A stretch of 64,000 bases of DNA from Ceratobasidium sp. AG-K. Lineage: Eukaryota > Basidiomycota > Agaricomycetes > Cantharellales > Ceratobasidiaceae. The stretch lies in contig JAWNGF010000002.1 in the NCBI GenBank assembly GCA_037039685.1, positions 2,852,001 through 2,916,000 on the forward strand. The letters run 5' to 3'. The translations under genes and the position numbers were made by a program. Below the pieces are notes generated by a model, which was given only the letters and a program-made list of their open reading frames with translations, did not search any database and was not told the DNA's origin. Shown here piece by piece: positions 34,057-44,071 of this stretch. How positions within the stretch are numbered: the stretch's first letter is position 1; the number at the start of each line of letters is the position of its first letter.

Positions 34057-34433
34057 GGCCTCGATGGAGCGACGCATGGGACGAAAATTTTGAAGCAGAC
34101 TTGGCGGATTGGAGGATGGAGCGGGGACGCTACCAAAGGGAGAAGTTCGAATGGAAGCCATTCTGGTGGCAGGAGAAGGATGCGGACTTGTCGGAATGGA
34201 AGGAGGTTGAGCAGGACGTACGACAATGGGACAAGGCCCATGTGGAGGAGCAGGAGAGGGTCATGAACTGGTCCAAGGCCGACTGGACAAAGGAGGAGAC
34301 ATGGGAAGAGTGGGAGAAGTTCTCGGACGAACCGGGGAACACCGTGTTCAATCCCATCGACCTGACCTTGGAAGAAGACGAAGGGCTTGAGGAGTTTATG
34401 CTGAGGAAAGGGAAGGACTGCGCGGTGCAGTAA
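33669..34433 (+). CDS. A3 ORF3, accessory ORF of unknown function
   Basis: 254 residues, intact, in the -1 frame relative to pol and overlapping its last 388 bases. I start it at MPAVTRTTIANNL because this block is conserved in all four family A copies; an in-frame ATG lies 66 bases upstream. Features: HSDLGEFEWV at 57-66, two cysteines in YVCRGC (84 and 87) followed by AAFQVSEVV, then a half rich in Trp, Glu, Asp and Lys (FWWQEKDAD, NWSKADWTKEETWEEWEKF). No signal peptide or membrane helix, so not an envelope protein. It ends 41 bases before the LTR. Family B has a related ORF in the same place (36119-37267). I do not recognise a known domain. Confidence 0.85.
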   Translation: MPAVTRTTIANNLVRVLDGPAFQTARILDLGAALYVFKRSQQSPGRLQFRASDDILHSDLGEFEWVGKKWPTRMQLQRKDIYVCRGCAAFQVSEVVLLSMHKLGVVEWGQEGAYSSEWVPGYEGRPPTLRPRWSDAWDENFEADLADWRMERGRYQREKFEWKPFWWQEKDADLSEWKEVEQDVRQWDKAHVEEQERVMNWSKADWTKEETWEEWEKFSDEPGNTVFNPIDLTLEEDEGLEEFMLRKGKDCAVQ

Positions 34434-34462
34434 GTCCATTCAGGTTCCCCAAATGGACTCAT

Positions 34463-34474
34463 AGGGGGGAGTAA
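34463..34474 (+). promoter_or_regulatory. A3 polypurine tract
   Basis: aggggggagtaa directly before the 3' LTR; primes plus-strand DNA synthesis in LTR elements. Same sequence in A2 (59091-59102). Confidence 0.75.
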
Positions 34475-34933
34475 TGTCGTGAGCCAGCTCACTCCATCGG
34501 ACTCACCTGTTGTCTCGCCCGCCTGTTCCCTTCTTTTCTGTTGTGTTTCCGTTTCCGTTTGCCGCGTTGCCACCTTCTTGTGGTTACTCTGTTACATTGT
34601 GTAACGCGGCTGTGCTTTTTGTACGAGTCATGTCTGTTCATACAGCATGACTCACATGGACACCCCTGACTGGCTGTTTTTGTATTACTCATGTGGCTGC
34701 GCCTTGTATGACTCGGCCACTTTGTGAATATATATAGAGGACCAACAAGCCTGGTAACCCCAGCTTGTTTTGTCTCGTCAAACATCCCCTTTGAGTGACA
34801 CTCTGAACCACCCCTACCCTCAAGAGCCTACAGACACTTAAGTGTGTTGCGGTTCAAGAGGTCACTTAGGTCTTAGTGCCGTCCACTCTCCATCGCGGCT
34901 CGCCTCATAGCCACAAAGAAGAAGCTTACGACA
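34475..34933 (+). repeat. A3 3' LTR
   Basis: 459 bases; differs from the 5' LTR at two positions (tgtatgactc/tgtattactc and cgcagctc/cgcggctc). Confidence 0.95.
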
Positions 34934-34938
34934 GGAAG

Positions 34939-35588
34939 GAATCAAGAAGTACAATTTTGAAGAAAACCTTCTCTGGTTCAATGGGAGAATCTATGTACCG
35001 GAAGACAAAGACACAAGGTTGAAGATCATGAGAATACACCATGACTCACCAATAGCCGGTCACCAAGGACATGCATGCACACTGGAGCTTATCTCGAGAA
35101 GATACTACTGGCCAGGACTAAAATCCACGGTGAACAAATACATGGACTCATGCGAACAATGCCAGAGGGCAAAAAGAACGAAAACTCACATACCATTGAA
35201 GCCACTAGAGATCCCAAGGGGCCCATGGGAGGAAATTGCATACGACTTCATTACCAAACTTCCTAAGTCACATGGGAGTGACAGCATATTGGTGGTTGTG
35301 GATCGATTCTCTCGCATGGCACATTTCATACCCTGCAAGGAATCATCAACAGCGGAACATTTGGCCGAAATTTTCTTGGAGAATATATGGAAGCTTCACG
35401 GTTTTCCACAAAGTACTGTTTCAGATAGGGGATCAACGTTCAACAGCAAATTCCTAAAGGCTCTATATGAGAAGGTTGATATCACACCAAGCTTCAGCAC
35501 TGCATACCATCCTCAAACTGACGGAATAACGGAACGAATAAACCAGTGGCTGGAAGCCTGGCTACAAACGTTTGTAAATCACCAACAG
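34939..35588 (+). pseudogene. A2 pol, integrase N-terminal and core part
   Basis: Continues A2 pol after A3: GIKKYNFEENLLW, zinc site HHDSPIAGHQGHA ... CEQCQRAK, core SILVVVDRFSRMAHF, SDRGSTFNSKFL and TDGITERINQW. It is open until element B1 cuts it at HQQ (35588). Confidence 0.88.
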
Positions 35589-36078
35589 TGTCGCAACCTG
35601 CTAAGTAATAGAGTTGACGACTGCTAATCGCCTTGTTGACCATGAGCGATAAGTCTAAGTAGACTAAATTGCTAAGGGAAATCGCTAGCTTCTAAGTAGA
35701 AGTCCCAGCTCCAAATCCCAAGTGGCTGCTGAAGTGGCTAAGTAGCCAAGTGCCTCTGATCACACACTGCAGGGAGAGTTGACAAGGCGAAGCAAGCTGG
35801 GGGTGACCATGCTTGCCAGCCAGTATATATAGGCAAAGGGCGAGTGAGTCATACTAAGTACATGAGTCACAAGCCTGAGTCAGAGTCCGATACATAAAGG
35901 GGGCTGCGCAGGCCAGCCAATAGAAAACAGTATGAGTCATATGACTCATAGTGACATGTCATCCATACACCTCACTAAACAAGGGAGAGGGCACATCTAT
36001 ACAGAAGAGGCGCATAAGGCGCCGATACAAGCCACGAGTCCGCAGAAAGAGAGAGAGAGGGCAGGACGGGTCACAACA
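35589..36078 (-). repeat. B1 3' LTR
   Basis: 490 bases, tgtcgcaacc...gggtcacaaca as written. TATA tatatata at 35824-35831 (minus). The 12-mer at 35787-35798 is the complement of the primer site and starts 34 bases from the TATA. Adjacent ttgcccccccac (36079-36090) is the purine tract on the sense strand. Confidence 0.93.
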
Positions 36079-36118
36079 TTGCCCCCCCACATAGGGCCAG
36101 GTAGTGGAGCGCCTGGGC

Positions 36119-37267
36119 CTATCTGCGGGCGACCCATTCCTTTAACTCCAGCCAGCCAACACGCTCCACCAGGTTGCGCATATCCGACTCCAGGACTTCG
36201 TTCATGCGGTCCCACTTCTCTTGGTAGAGCCTGTCGAGCTCCTCCTGGTGTCGTTGCTGGAGGCGCTCGAGTTCTTGTTGCTTGCGGAGTGCCCATTGTT
36301 CCTGTCGGTGGTCGAGCCACTTGTTGAGTTGGTTGACTGACCAGGATCCGCACTGGACGAGGCAGTAGGCCTCCAGGACGTTGGTGTCGCAAGGTATGCG
36401 ATTGGTGGGCGGGTGGGGCTCCAGGTTGGCGATTGCGTGCCCGACCTCTGCAATGAGGGTTTCGATGTTCTCCCGGGCCCTGTCCCAGGTTTCATTCCAC
36501 TCCCGCTCGACTCGCTCGGCGTCTTTGTCTGTGATAGGAGGGGGGGCAGGGATGTTGACCGTTTCCTCTTTGATCTCGCCTGGTTCCAGGTGGTTGTCGG
36601 TGGCAGGTTGGGGCTTGGCTTCTTCAGCTGTCCAGTTGGTAACGTTGAAGGGGGGTTTGGTGTAAGTGTTGTCAGCGACTGGCAGCTCAGGTTTCTTTTG
36701 CCACTCACCAGGGGCGGGCCATCCACTGGTAAAGTTGTAGGCGCAATCACTCCACCAGATCCCATTGCTGTCGACATGCCCTCCATTGGCCAGGGCAAGG
36801 TGGGGGTCGGTTTCATGCTTGAACCATTTGTTTCCTTCCCACTTGTAGCCTGTGTCCCGGTTCCAGGCATCGGCGTTCTTGGTGACCACATCGCGGACGG
36901 TGAGTCCAATGCAGCCTCAACAATGGTAGTACTTGCTGCGCCCGATGTCGGTCAGATCTGAGGGCCGGGCGTCGGGGTGGCTGACCCAGAGGAGGGAGCC
37001 GAGTTGGGGGTGGATGAGGGACTTGCGCTCCTCGTCCCACTTGAGGTCGCCACACTTGGCGAGGGGGATGTAGCCAAGGTGGACCCCAGGCTCAAGATCG
37101 TTGGCCAATTTCCTGGCCTCCTTGAGGGACCAGGGTGCTGTGGCCCTGCAGTTGATGGCAAATTCGCCAGGTCCTCCAGCCATGATGGCCTTGCCATAGG
37201 CGGTGCTGAGCCTGTAGGAGGCGAGGCGGGCAGCAGCGGCGGCATTGCTGGAGCGGAAGGGGGCCAT
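36119..37267 (-). pseudogene. B1 ORF3, accessory ORF with one stop
   Basis: 383 codons from MAPFRSSNAAAAARLASYRL, in the -1 frame relative to pol and overlapping its last 316 bases. Interrupted by one TGA at 36917-36919 in YYHC*GCIGL, with the same frame open on both sides; a change from TGG is the likely cause. Shares with family A ORF3 the order H-x2-L-G-x3-W-V (residues 86-95) then C-x-G-C-x4-V-x-[DE]-V-V (from 116). The second half differs from A: Pro-rich, then a long Glu/Arg/Gln-rich coiled coil (ELERLQQRHQEELDRLYQEK). Function unknown. Confidence 0.75.
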
Positions 37268-40200
37268 TGTGAAAGACTAGAAGAGTTTTTTGAAAACTTG
37301 GTAGGAGAGTGGGCTAAGAGCAGACTGGTGGGAGTAGGCTGAGTAGCTGGGATGAGGACTTCAGCTGCCTTTCCTCTCGTCTTTTTGTATTCCTGTGGTT
37401 TGTAATTTGGAGGGAGAGGTCCAGTGGGAAAGTCTTTCTGGAACTTTCTCATCACTGGAGTCATATTGGCAAATTTCTCCGCCCGTTCTTCTGTGTCTTT
37501 GAGAGGTCCATATCCTTTCCATCTGATGCGGTATTTCCACCCATCAGGGTCTTGATGCCAATCAATGATCTTTTCTACTTCATATTCCTCCTCTCCTTCT
37601 TCCATAATGATTGGTGGAGGTCGGGGTTGGTTCCGATGGAAATCCACATCTTCCTTGTAGTGAGTCAACATGTTTCCGTGGAAGACGTCATGTATTTTCA
37701 TGGACTTGGGGAGATCTAGTTGGTAGGCGTGTGAAGAGATTTGTTTTTTGACAACAAACGGGCCAGTTTTCTTGTCGTCAAGCTTCTTGCTTGGGCGCCT
37801 GGTTTTGATGTTGGTAGTCAGGAGCCACACGTTGTCCCCCTCCTTGTATTTCTTTTTTGGAAGTTCTTCCTTTGTTTGATGGTATTCCATCATGGCTTTT
37901 GCTTCTTCCCACACGGCCTCCATATCATTTGTCCATTTGTCACCTTCTGGGGAGTGAGTCATGTAATCTTCAATGGTCCATTTTGGAGTCAATCTGTAGA
38001 CAATCTCAAAGGGTGACATGCTTGTGATGCGACTTTTGTGGTTGTTGTGGCAGAATTTCGCGATAGGTAGCCATTTGGCCCAGTCATCTTGTCGATGATT
38101 GCAAAATATTCTCAGCCATCCTTCTAACCACTGGTTTGTTTTTTCTGCAAGGCCATCAGTCTCCGGGTGGAAGGCAGTGCTGAAGGTTGGTTGGATATTG
38201 AGTCTCTTGTACACCGCCTCTAGGAAGTGGGATTTGAAAGTTGTTCCTCTATCGGAAACTGTGGTTTTTGGCAAGCCGTGGAGGCACCATACTTCTTTGA
38301 TGAAGATATTGGCAAGTTGTTCCGAGTTGGTGGCTTTGTTGCAGGCAATGAAATGTGCCATTCTCGAGAAGCGATCTACGACAACAAGGACACTGTCAAA
38401 CCCTTCGGACCTTGGGAGTTTCACAATGAAATCATAAGCGATGTTTTCCCAGGGTTTTTCCGGGATGGGTAAGGGTTTGAGCGGCAAGTGTCCTTTGCTT
38501 CCCTTCCCTCTTTGGCAGATTTCACAGCTTTCGACGAAGCGGTTCACTTGGGCTTTCATTCCAGGCCAGTAGTACCTTCTGGACAGCAGTTCTAAGGTTC
38601 TGGCTTGCCCTTGGTGACCTGCCACGGGTGTATTGTGGTGTAATTGCAGCAGTTTCAGTTTGATGTCTTTTTTGTCTGGAACAACAATCCTTCCTTGATA
38701 CCACAGGAGGTCCTCTTCCCATTCGTAGTCCTTGAATTGCTTCTTCACGGATGGTGGAAGAGAATCCTTGTTCCTTGTGCTGGTAATCAAGGTTTGTAGG
38801 CTTTCATCTTCTTCTTGAGCTTCCTTGAGGTCAGTCATGAGGTTGGATCCCATCAAGGCAGCAAAACCTTTGAACCGTTTGGCGGATATCATTGTCTGTT
38901 CCGCTGATGCTATGTCCCCATGGTCGCTTCTTCTTGAGAGGATATCTGGTTTTTCCGACATCTTCCCGGGACGATAATGGATCTCGAAATTGTAACTTGC
39001 TAGCATCAGAAGCCATCTGTGGTGTCTTCGGTTGAAATTGACCGAGTCCTTCCAGTAGGTCAGGTTTTTGTGATCCATGTAGATGATCACTGGTTCCTTT
39101 GTTCCTTCAAGGTGGATGCGCCAGTGTCTCAGCGCCTCAATGATAGCAAAGAGCTCTTTGTCATGTGTGTTGTAGTTCAATTCTGCGTCCTTGAAGCTTT
39201 TGGAAAGGAAGCCGATTGGGTGCAAGTATCCGTCGTCCTGTCGTTGACTAAGGATTGCTCCTAAAGCGACTCCTGAGGCATCTGTCTCTAGGAAGTATTG
39301 TTTTGATTTGTCAGGGTGTGCCAATACCGGTTCTTCCGAGATCATTTTCTTCAGGTTTTCAAAAGCTTCTTGATGTATCTCCTTCCACTCCCATTTTTGG
39401 TCCTTTTGTGTAAGCTGAGTCAAAGGCTTGACAATGGAGGAGAAAGAAACCACAAATCTCCTGTAGAAGTTGCAGAAGCCGACAAAAGCTTGTAGCTGTT
39501 TGACAGTTTTCGGAATAGGCCATTCCTGGATAGTCTTGATCTTGTCTTTGTTCATGGAGATACCGTTTTTGTCCATGACAAAACCTACCCAATCAGCCTT
39601 TTTCCCATAAAAGGTGCACTTTTTGAGGTTCCCATACAGATTGTTTTTTCGTAACCTTTCGAGGACTTCTCTGATGTCCAAAGTGTGTTGGTTTCTTCCC
39701 CTAGAGATAATCAAGATATCGTCGATGTAGACTACTATCTTTTTCCCGATCTGGTCTCTGAAAATATTGTCCATCATTCTTTGGAAGGTAGAAGGTGCAT
39801 TCTTCAGTCCAAAAGCCATCACAGTGTATTCAAAAAGGCCTTCAGAAGTGCTGAATGCTGTTTTCCATTCATCTCCTTCTCTAATTCTCATGTTCCAGAA
39901 TCCGTTTTTTAGGTCCAAGGAGGTGATAAAAAGTTCTTCATTTGATTTGTCGCTAGTCTTTTTGAAGATTTCCAGAAGCTGATCCATCAATGGTATGGGG
40001 TAGCGGTCTGGGATAGTTTCCGCGTTTGCTCCCCTGTAGTTGACAACAGGTCTCAGGTTGGGGACGGTTTGTCCTGGTTTCAATGCCTTTGTGACAAAAA
40101 ACAGGCTAGCGGCAATGGGGGAATCACTAGGTCTGATTCTTCCTGACTTGAGTTCCGATTTCACATACTCCTTTGTGGCTTCTCTTTCTCTAGGTGAGAG

Positions 40201-40812
40201 GGGATAAGCCTTTTTTGGCTTTGGGAGTTTGTTGTTGTCATAGAAGTCTATTTTGCAATCCCATTCCCTGTGTTCCGGGAGTTTGTCATATTGTTCCTCA
40301 TCGAAGACATTGGAAAAGTCCTTGAGTTCTTCAGGAAGTTCTTGTAACATCCCTGCTTTTGCTTGGATGTCAGGTTCCTTTCTCCATTTGATAGAGAAGG
40401 GGGCCCAGGAAATATCAGGGTTTGTTTCCTTCAACCATGTCATGCCCAGGATCATTGGTTGAGTTCCTGTTGGCATGACATAGAATCTTTGTTCGAAAGT
40501 TCTCCCTTCTATATTGAATTTCAACTTGCATTGGTGTCAGATACGGTCCTTTTGAGTCTTCCTGTCGATCATTTCCACGTTTCTGGGCGTTTGTAAAAGG
40601 ATCAACGGAATATTGTTTTTCTTTGCAAAGTTCAAATCAATGAAGTTTCTGGTGGAGCCAGAGTCGATGAGAGTAGAGATGTTTTCCGTGATTCCCTCTG
40701 CTTGTGCATATACCATGGGTGATTCATTTGTGGCTTTGCAGTAGTATACATTTCGCAGAGAGGGTATCGGGGCATCTTCACACACGGTGGAGAGACGCCC
40801 ATCTAGTTTTCC
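36952..40812 (-). pseudogene. B1 pol (protease, RT, RNase H, integrase, chromodomain), one stop
   Basis: Follows gag in the -1 frame. Protease LIDSGSTRNF is intact. A TGA at 40537-40539 sits just after the protease (DRI*HQCKLKF). After it 1190 codons are open: reverse transcriptase VYIDDILIISR, RNase H ETDASGVALGAIL, integrase zinc site HHNTPVAGHQGQA ... CEICQRGKG, core DRFSRMAHF, SDRGTTFKSHFL, and chromodomain YEVEKIIDWHQDPDGWKYRI with WKGYGPLKDTEERAEKF. The last roughly 100 codons are Ser/Pro/Ala-rich and overlap ORF3. Apart from the single TGA this pol looks complete. Confidence 0.9.
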
Positions 40813-42976
40813 GACTCCAAATCGGTGGACTTGGTTTCCTCCGTTTCTCCTTCCTTCACTTTCCTGGCTTTCCCTTTCACTGGTGCTTTTCCTTTGTCCT
40901 TGTAGGTCCATTCCTTCTTGCAATCAGCGATTGCGTGTCCTGCTTCTCCACATTTGATGCAGAGGTTGTTCTCCTTGCGGCGTGTTTTCTCTGCCTTCAG
41001 AACTAGATCTCCCTTCACTTGTCTAGTGGTTCTGGATCCCTCAGCCTTGTCTTCCTTCTTTCCCTTGTTTTGTGGGTTGGTGAGTTTTTGGATTTCTTCG
41101 GCCTGGAGGGCAATGTCAATCCATCCTTCTAAATCCCTTTGTGCAGCGGCCCTCCTGTCCCTGAGTTCTTTGCAGATAAGTTCTGCTTTGATGAGTCTAC
41201 TCAACCCTTGCCTGAAACGCGCAATCAAGGCAGCATCATTCCAATCGAGTTCTTGCACAAGAAGTCGGAATTCAGAGACATATTTGCCTACAGATTTGTT
41301 CTGGTAGAGGCGTTGGATTCCTTGTTCTGCTTGGATTTTTTTGCTAGGGTTGCTCCACTGCTTCTCATAGGCATTTTGGAAGGCTTCCCATGATCCTAGC
41401 CAGGGATGGTTTTTGTTGTTGTTGTATCAATTGAGAGCGGGTTGTGCCCAGTTTCCTGCTGTCCCTTCCGCCATGTTCATGAGAGTGGCAACAATCCGTC
41501 GTTCTTTGGTGTCGTATTGGTTTGGATTCAAGCGGAAGAATGCTTTCATTCGTGCAAGGAATGTTTTGGCAGCTGTTCCCCTTGTTCCTTCGAATGCCTT
41601 GGGCATCTTGATACGTGGGCCTGATCCATTCCCGTTTCCTCCTTGTCCTGTTTGAATAATAAGGGTTCTTCCCTCGTCCCTGATTTGATAGCCTGATTGT
41701 CCTTGCACTTCGAACAAGGGAGAGCGTCTTCCTTGAGGTGAGATGTTTCTCCTGTGCGGGGGAGGTTCCCTAGGGTTTGGAATTTCTATGGATGTTTGTC
41801 TGGATTCCTCGCGTCGGTGATCCGATTCTACCTGGGCGTCTGCCCCGATTTGTTCAAGAAGGTCAAATGTTTCTTGTCCTCCTGTCCAGATTTCCCCGAG
41901 TCAAGTGGCTTGTTCTTGGAATCCTTCCGCAACTTCTTCATCAATTTGTCCTAGGGTGATTGTGATGTTCCTCATCCCTTCGGCCATCCTTCCCATGGTC
42001 TCTTCCATTCTATCAATTTGTCCTACTTGGTTTTGTAGGTTCTGGGTGATCAATTGGTTTTGGCCCACTAATTGTTGGTTGATCTGCTCGAAATTTTCTA
42101 CTGATCGCTCAAATATTTGTTCAATCCTTTGTTGTGTGCGATTGATATTTCGGAGACGTTCGTAGAAGGTGTTGACCCCATCTTTGGTCCTTGAAGCAAT
42201 GCGCTCAATTTGCTGCATCATGTTTGTGGTATCAGCTACCTGGATTTCCCATCGGCGTTCTAGGCCTTCGATTCTCAGGGCTTGGACAGCATTTTCTTGT
42301 TGGTATTGGACCTGTAGTGTGTTGAAAATTCTTTCTAGGGTTTTGACCCTTCTTCCTTCAACGTTCTCTACCAGTAATTCGTTTCTCAACCGTTCATCCT
42401 GAGAGATGGTTTCAATGCTTTGTTGGGATTTGAACGTGGATGGTACGCTGGCTGCACTATGTATCCTAGTGGTCACCGTCAATTCCGGCATTGACGCTGG
42501 TGTGGGTACCATAGGCCCTACTGGAGTTCCTGTAGTGGGAGGAAAAATGTTGTCAAAGTTCAGCATTTCTAGTTGCTGCCGCCTTCCGATTGTCATGGTG
42601 TGTACTTGTGGGGGTGGTGCTTGAGCGGCGTTTGATGGCCCCGGAGTGGCATTCCTGGGTGATGCCGGCATTCTAATGATGCAATGTGCTCTGGGGCTAA
42701 CTATGTCCCTTTGACTGATTTGTGGCCCTGGTGGAGGGGGAGTGTTGATTGGCTGTTCAACAATTCGGATAGTTGGAGAAGTGGAGCCTTGTTTGTTTGA
42801 GGTAGATGCTTCTCCTTGAGTTCCCAAAGTTTTGATAATATTTCCGATTCCTCCCGGGATGCTAGTAGATGGAGGTCTTGATACCCGGCTATTGCTTCTA
42901 AGCAGGCCGTCCAATCTCCAGCTCAATCCCTTGCTCCTCTTGATGGGTTTGATTGTAATTCAACTATTTGTGGCAT
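40803..42976 (-). pseudogene. B1 gag, broken
   Basis: Probable start ATG at 42976 (MPQIVELQSN), with a one-base shift near 42925 to the main frame. The main frame is open 42926-41901 (coiled-coil-rich), then TGA (EQAT*LGEIW), open to TGA near 41427 (PALN*YNNN), then open to 40803. Capsid-like block KTFLARMKAFFRLNPNQYD and zinc knuckle CIKCGEAGHAIADC. Ends ESEN* at a ggaaaac, one G shorter than the GGGAAAA slip site of families A and C. Confidence 0.82.
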
Positions 42977-43075
42977 GGGCTCAGTAGCCTGCCTGTTTGA
43001 CGCTGCGCTCAAGGATCTTGTGAACATTGTTGAGAGGTCATGTGATCTTGTTTTCTCATGGCTCAGCGGAAAAAG

Positions 43076-43087
43076 AGCTTGCTTCGC
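43076..43087 (-). promoter_or_regulatory. B1 self-primer binding site
   Basis: Sense gcgaagcaagct after a TT spacer behind the 5' LTR. Perfect complement of agcttgcttcgc in the 3' LTR; the 5' LTR copy has one CpG to TpG mismatch. Confidence 0.68.
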
Positions 43088-43089
43088 AA

Positions 43090-43579
43090 TGTCGCAACCT
43101 GCTAAGTAGTAGAGTCGACGACTGCTAATCGCCTTGTTGACCGTGAGAGATAAGTCTAAGTAGACTAAATTGCTAAGGGAAATCGCTAGCTTCTAAGTAG
43201 AAGTCCCAGCTCCAAATCCCAAGTGGCTGCTGAAGTGGCTAAGTAGCCAAGTGCCTCTGATCACACACTGCAGGGAGAGTTGACAAGGCAAAGCAAGCTG
43301 GGGGTGACCATGCTTGCAAGCCAGTATATATAGGCAAAGGGCAAGTGAGTCATACTAAGTACATGAGTCACAAGCCCGAGTCAGAGTCCGATACATAAAG
43401 GGGGCTGCGCAGGCCAGCCAATAGAAAACAGTATGAGTCATATGACTCATAGTGACATGTCATCCATACACCTCACTAAACAAGGGAGAGGGCACATCTA
43501 TACAGAAGAGGCGCATAAGGCGCCGATACAAGCCACGAGTCCGCAGAAAGAGAGAGAGAGGGCGGGACGGGTCATGACA
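43090..43579 (-). repeat. B1 5' LTR
   Basis: 490 bases, tgtcgcaacc...gggtcatgaca as written on the plus strand, followed by target copy aacag. Confidence 0.93.
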
Positions 43580-43584
43580 AACAG

Positions 43585-43647
43585 GATGATTGGGCCAGAC
43601 TTCTGCCCATTGCAGAGTTCTGCTACAATAACCAAAGGCATAGCATC
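43585..43647 (+). pseudogene. A2 pol, 63-base integrase piece between B1 and C1
   Basis: Reads DDWARLLPIAEFCYNNQRHSI in frame, linking the integrase part before B1 to the part after C1 (57550). Shows both elements landed 63 bases apart in the same gene. Confidence 0.88.
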
Positions 43648-44061
43648 TGTCCCGACTTGGGTTAATTAGGTATATAAAGGTTAAGGGGTTCAACTTTAGA
43701 CAAGTCTTAGAACCCAAGGAGTAGTGATAGTAAGAGGATTTGATTGAGCAAGTCCTAGTGGAGAGGAGGTCAAGCCTTGTCGTTAACCGGCTTGACCTCT
43801 GGGTTTATATACATGAGGGATCAAGGCCATGTCATCATTTATCAGTGTGGGAAAGCCGAGTACAACCGATGATAAGCAAGATAAGAGATATGACTCGACA
43901 TTCTGGAAGTTCCGGAAGCATCACCGATATTAAATGAAAAGACAAATACATCACATGATACAAGTTAAGCGCCAGAGGACATTTGTACCAAAAAAGGAAA
44001 GTGTTCGGAAAAAAAGATATAAAATCAGAATAAAATGTCTGAGCTTAGTCAGCTCATGACA
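43648..44061 (-). repeat. C1 3' LTR
   Basis: 414 bases, tgtcccgact...gctcatgaca as written; followed by ttaccccctcc, the sense purine tract ggagggggtaa. Confidence 0.94.
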
Positions 44062-44071
44062 TTACCCCCTC

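Larger units (their letters stand above)
27285..34933 (+). mobile_element. A3: youngest family A element, nearly intact
   Basis: Complete LTR retrotransposon of 7649 bases (7.2 kb without the solo C LTR). Target duplication ggaag at 27280-27284 and 34934-34938 inside A2 pol. LTRs 27285-27743 and 34475-34933, 459 bases each, differing at only two sites. Layout: primer site, gag (interrupted by a solo LTR of family C), pol in the -1 frame, ORF3 overlapping pol, purine tract. No nonsense codon in pol or ORF3. The protease active-site Asp is replaced by Asn, so even this copy may not move by itself. Confidence 0.95.
35589..43579 (-). mobile_element. B1: family B Ty3/gypsy chromodomain element
   Basis: Minus-oriented, 7991 bases, target duplication aacag at 35584-35588 and 43580-43584 in A2 integrase. 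LTRs 35589-36078 (3') and 43090-43579 (5'), 490 bases each, with about eleven differences, eight of them at CpG sites. Sense order: primer site 43087-43076, gag, pol in the -1 frame, ORF3 overlapping the end of pol, purine tract, 3' LTR. Three or four nonsense codons; pol has one long open frame of 1190 codons. Confidence 0.94.

Noticed and set aside
36413..36961. Plus-strand ORFs opposite ORF3 of B1
   Set aside because: Antisense shadow of a Pro/Glu-rich ORF; no homology or start context.
36119..37267. Envelope gene in the env position of A and B elements
   Set aside because: No signal peptide, no membrane helix, no glycosylation-rich ectodomain; the product looks soluble with a two-cysteine motif and charged coiled coil.
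43090..43579. CRISPR-like or satellite array from the many dispersed repeats
   Set aside because: Repeats are 410-490 bases, occur in pairs with TG...CA ends, target duplications and element genes between them; they are LTRs.
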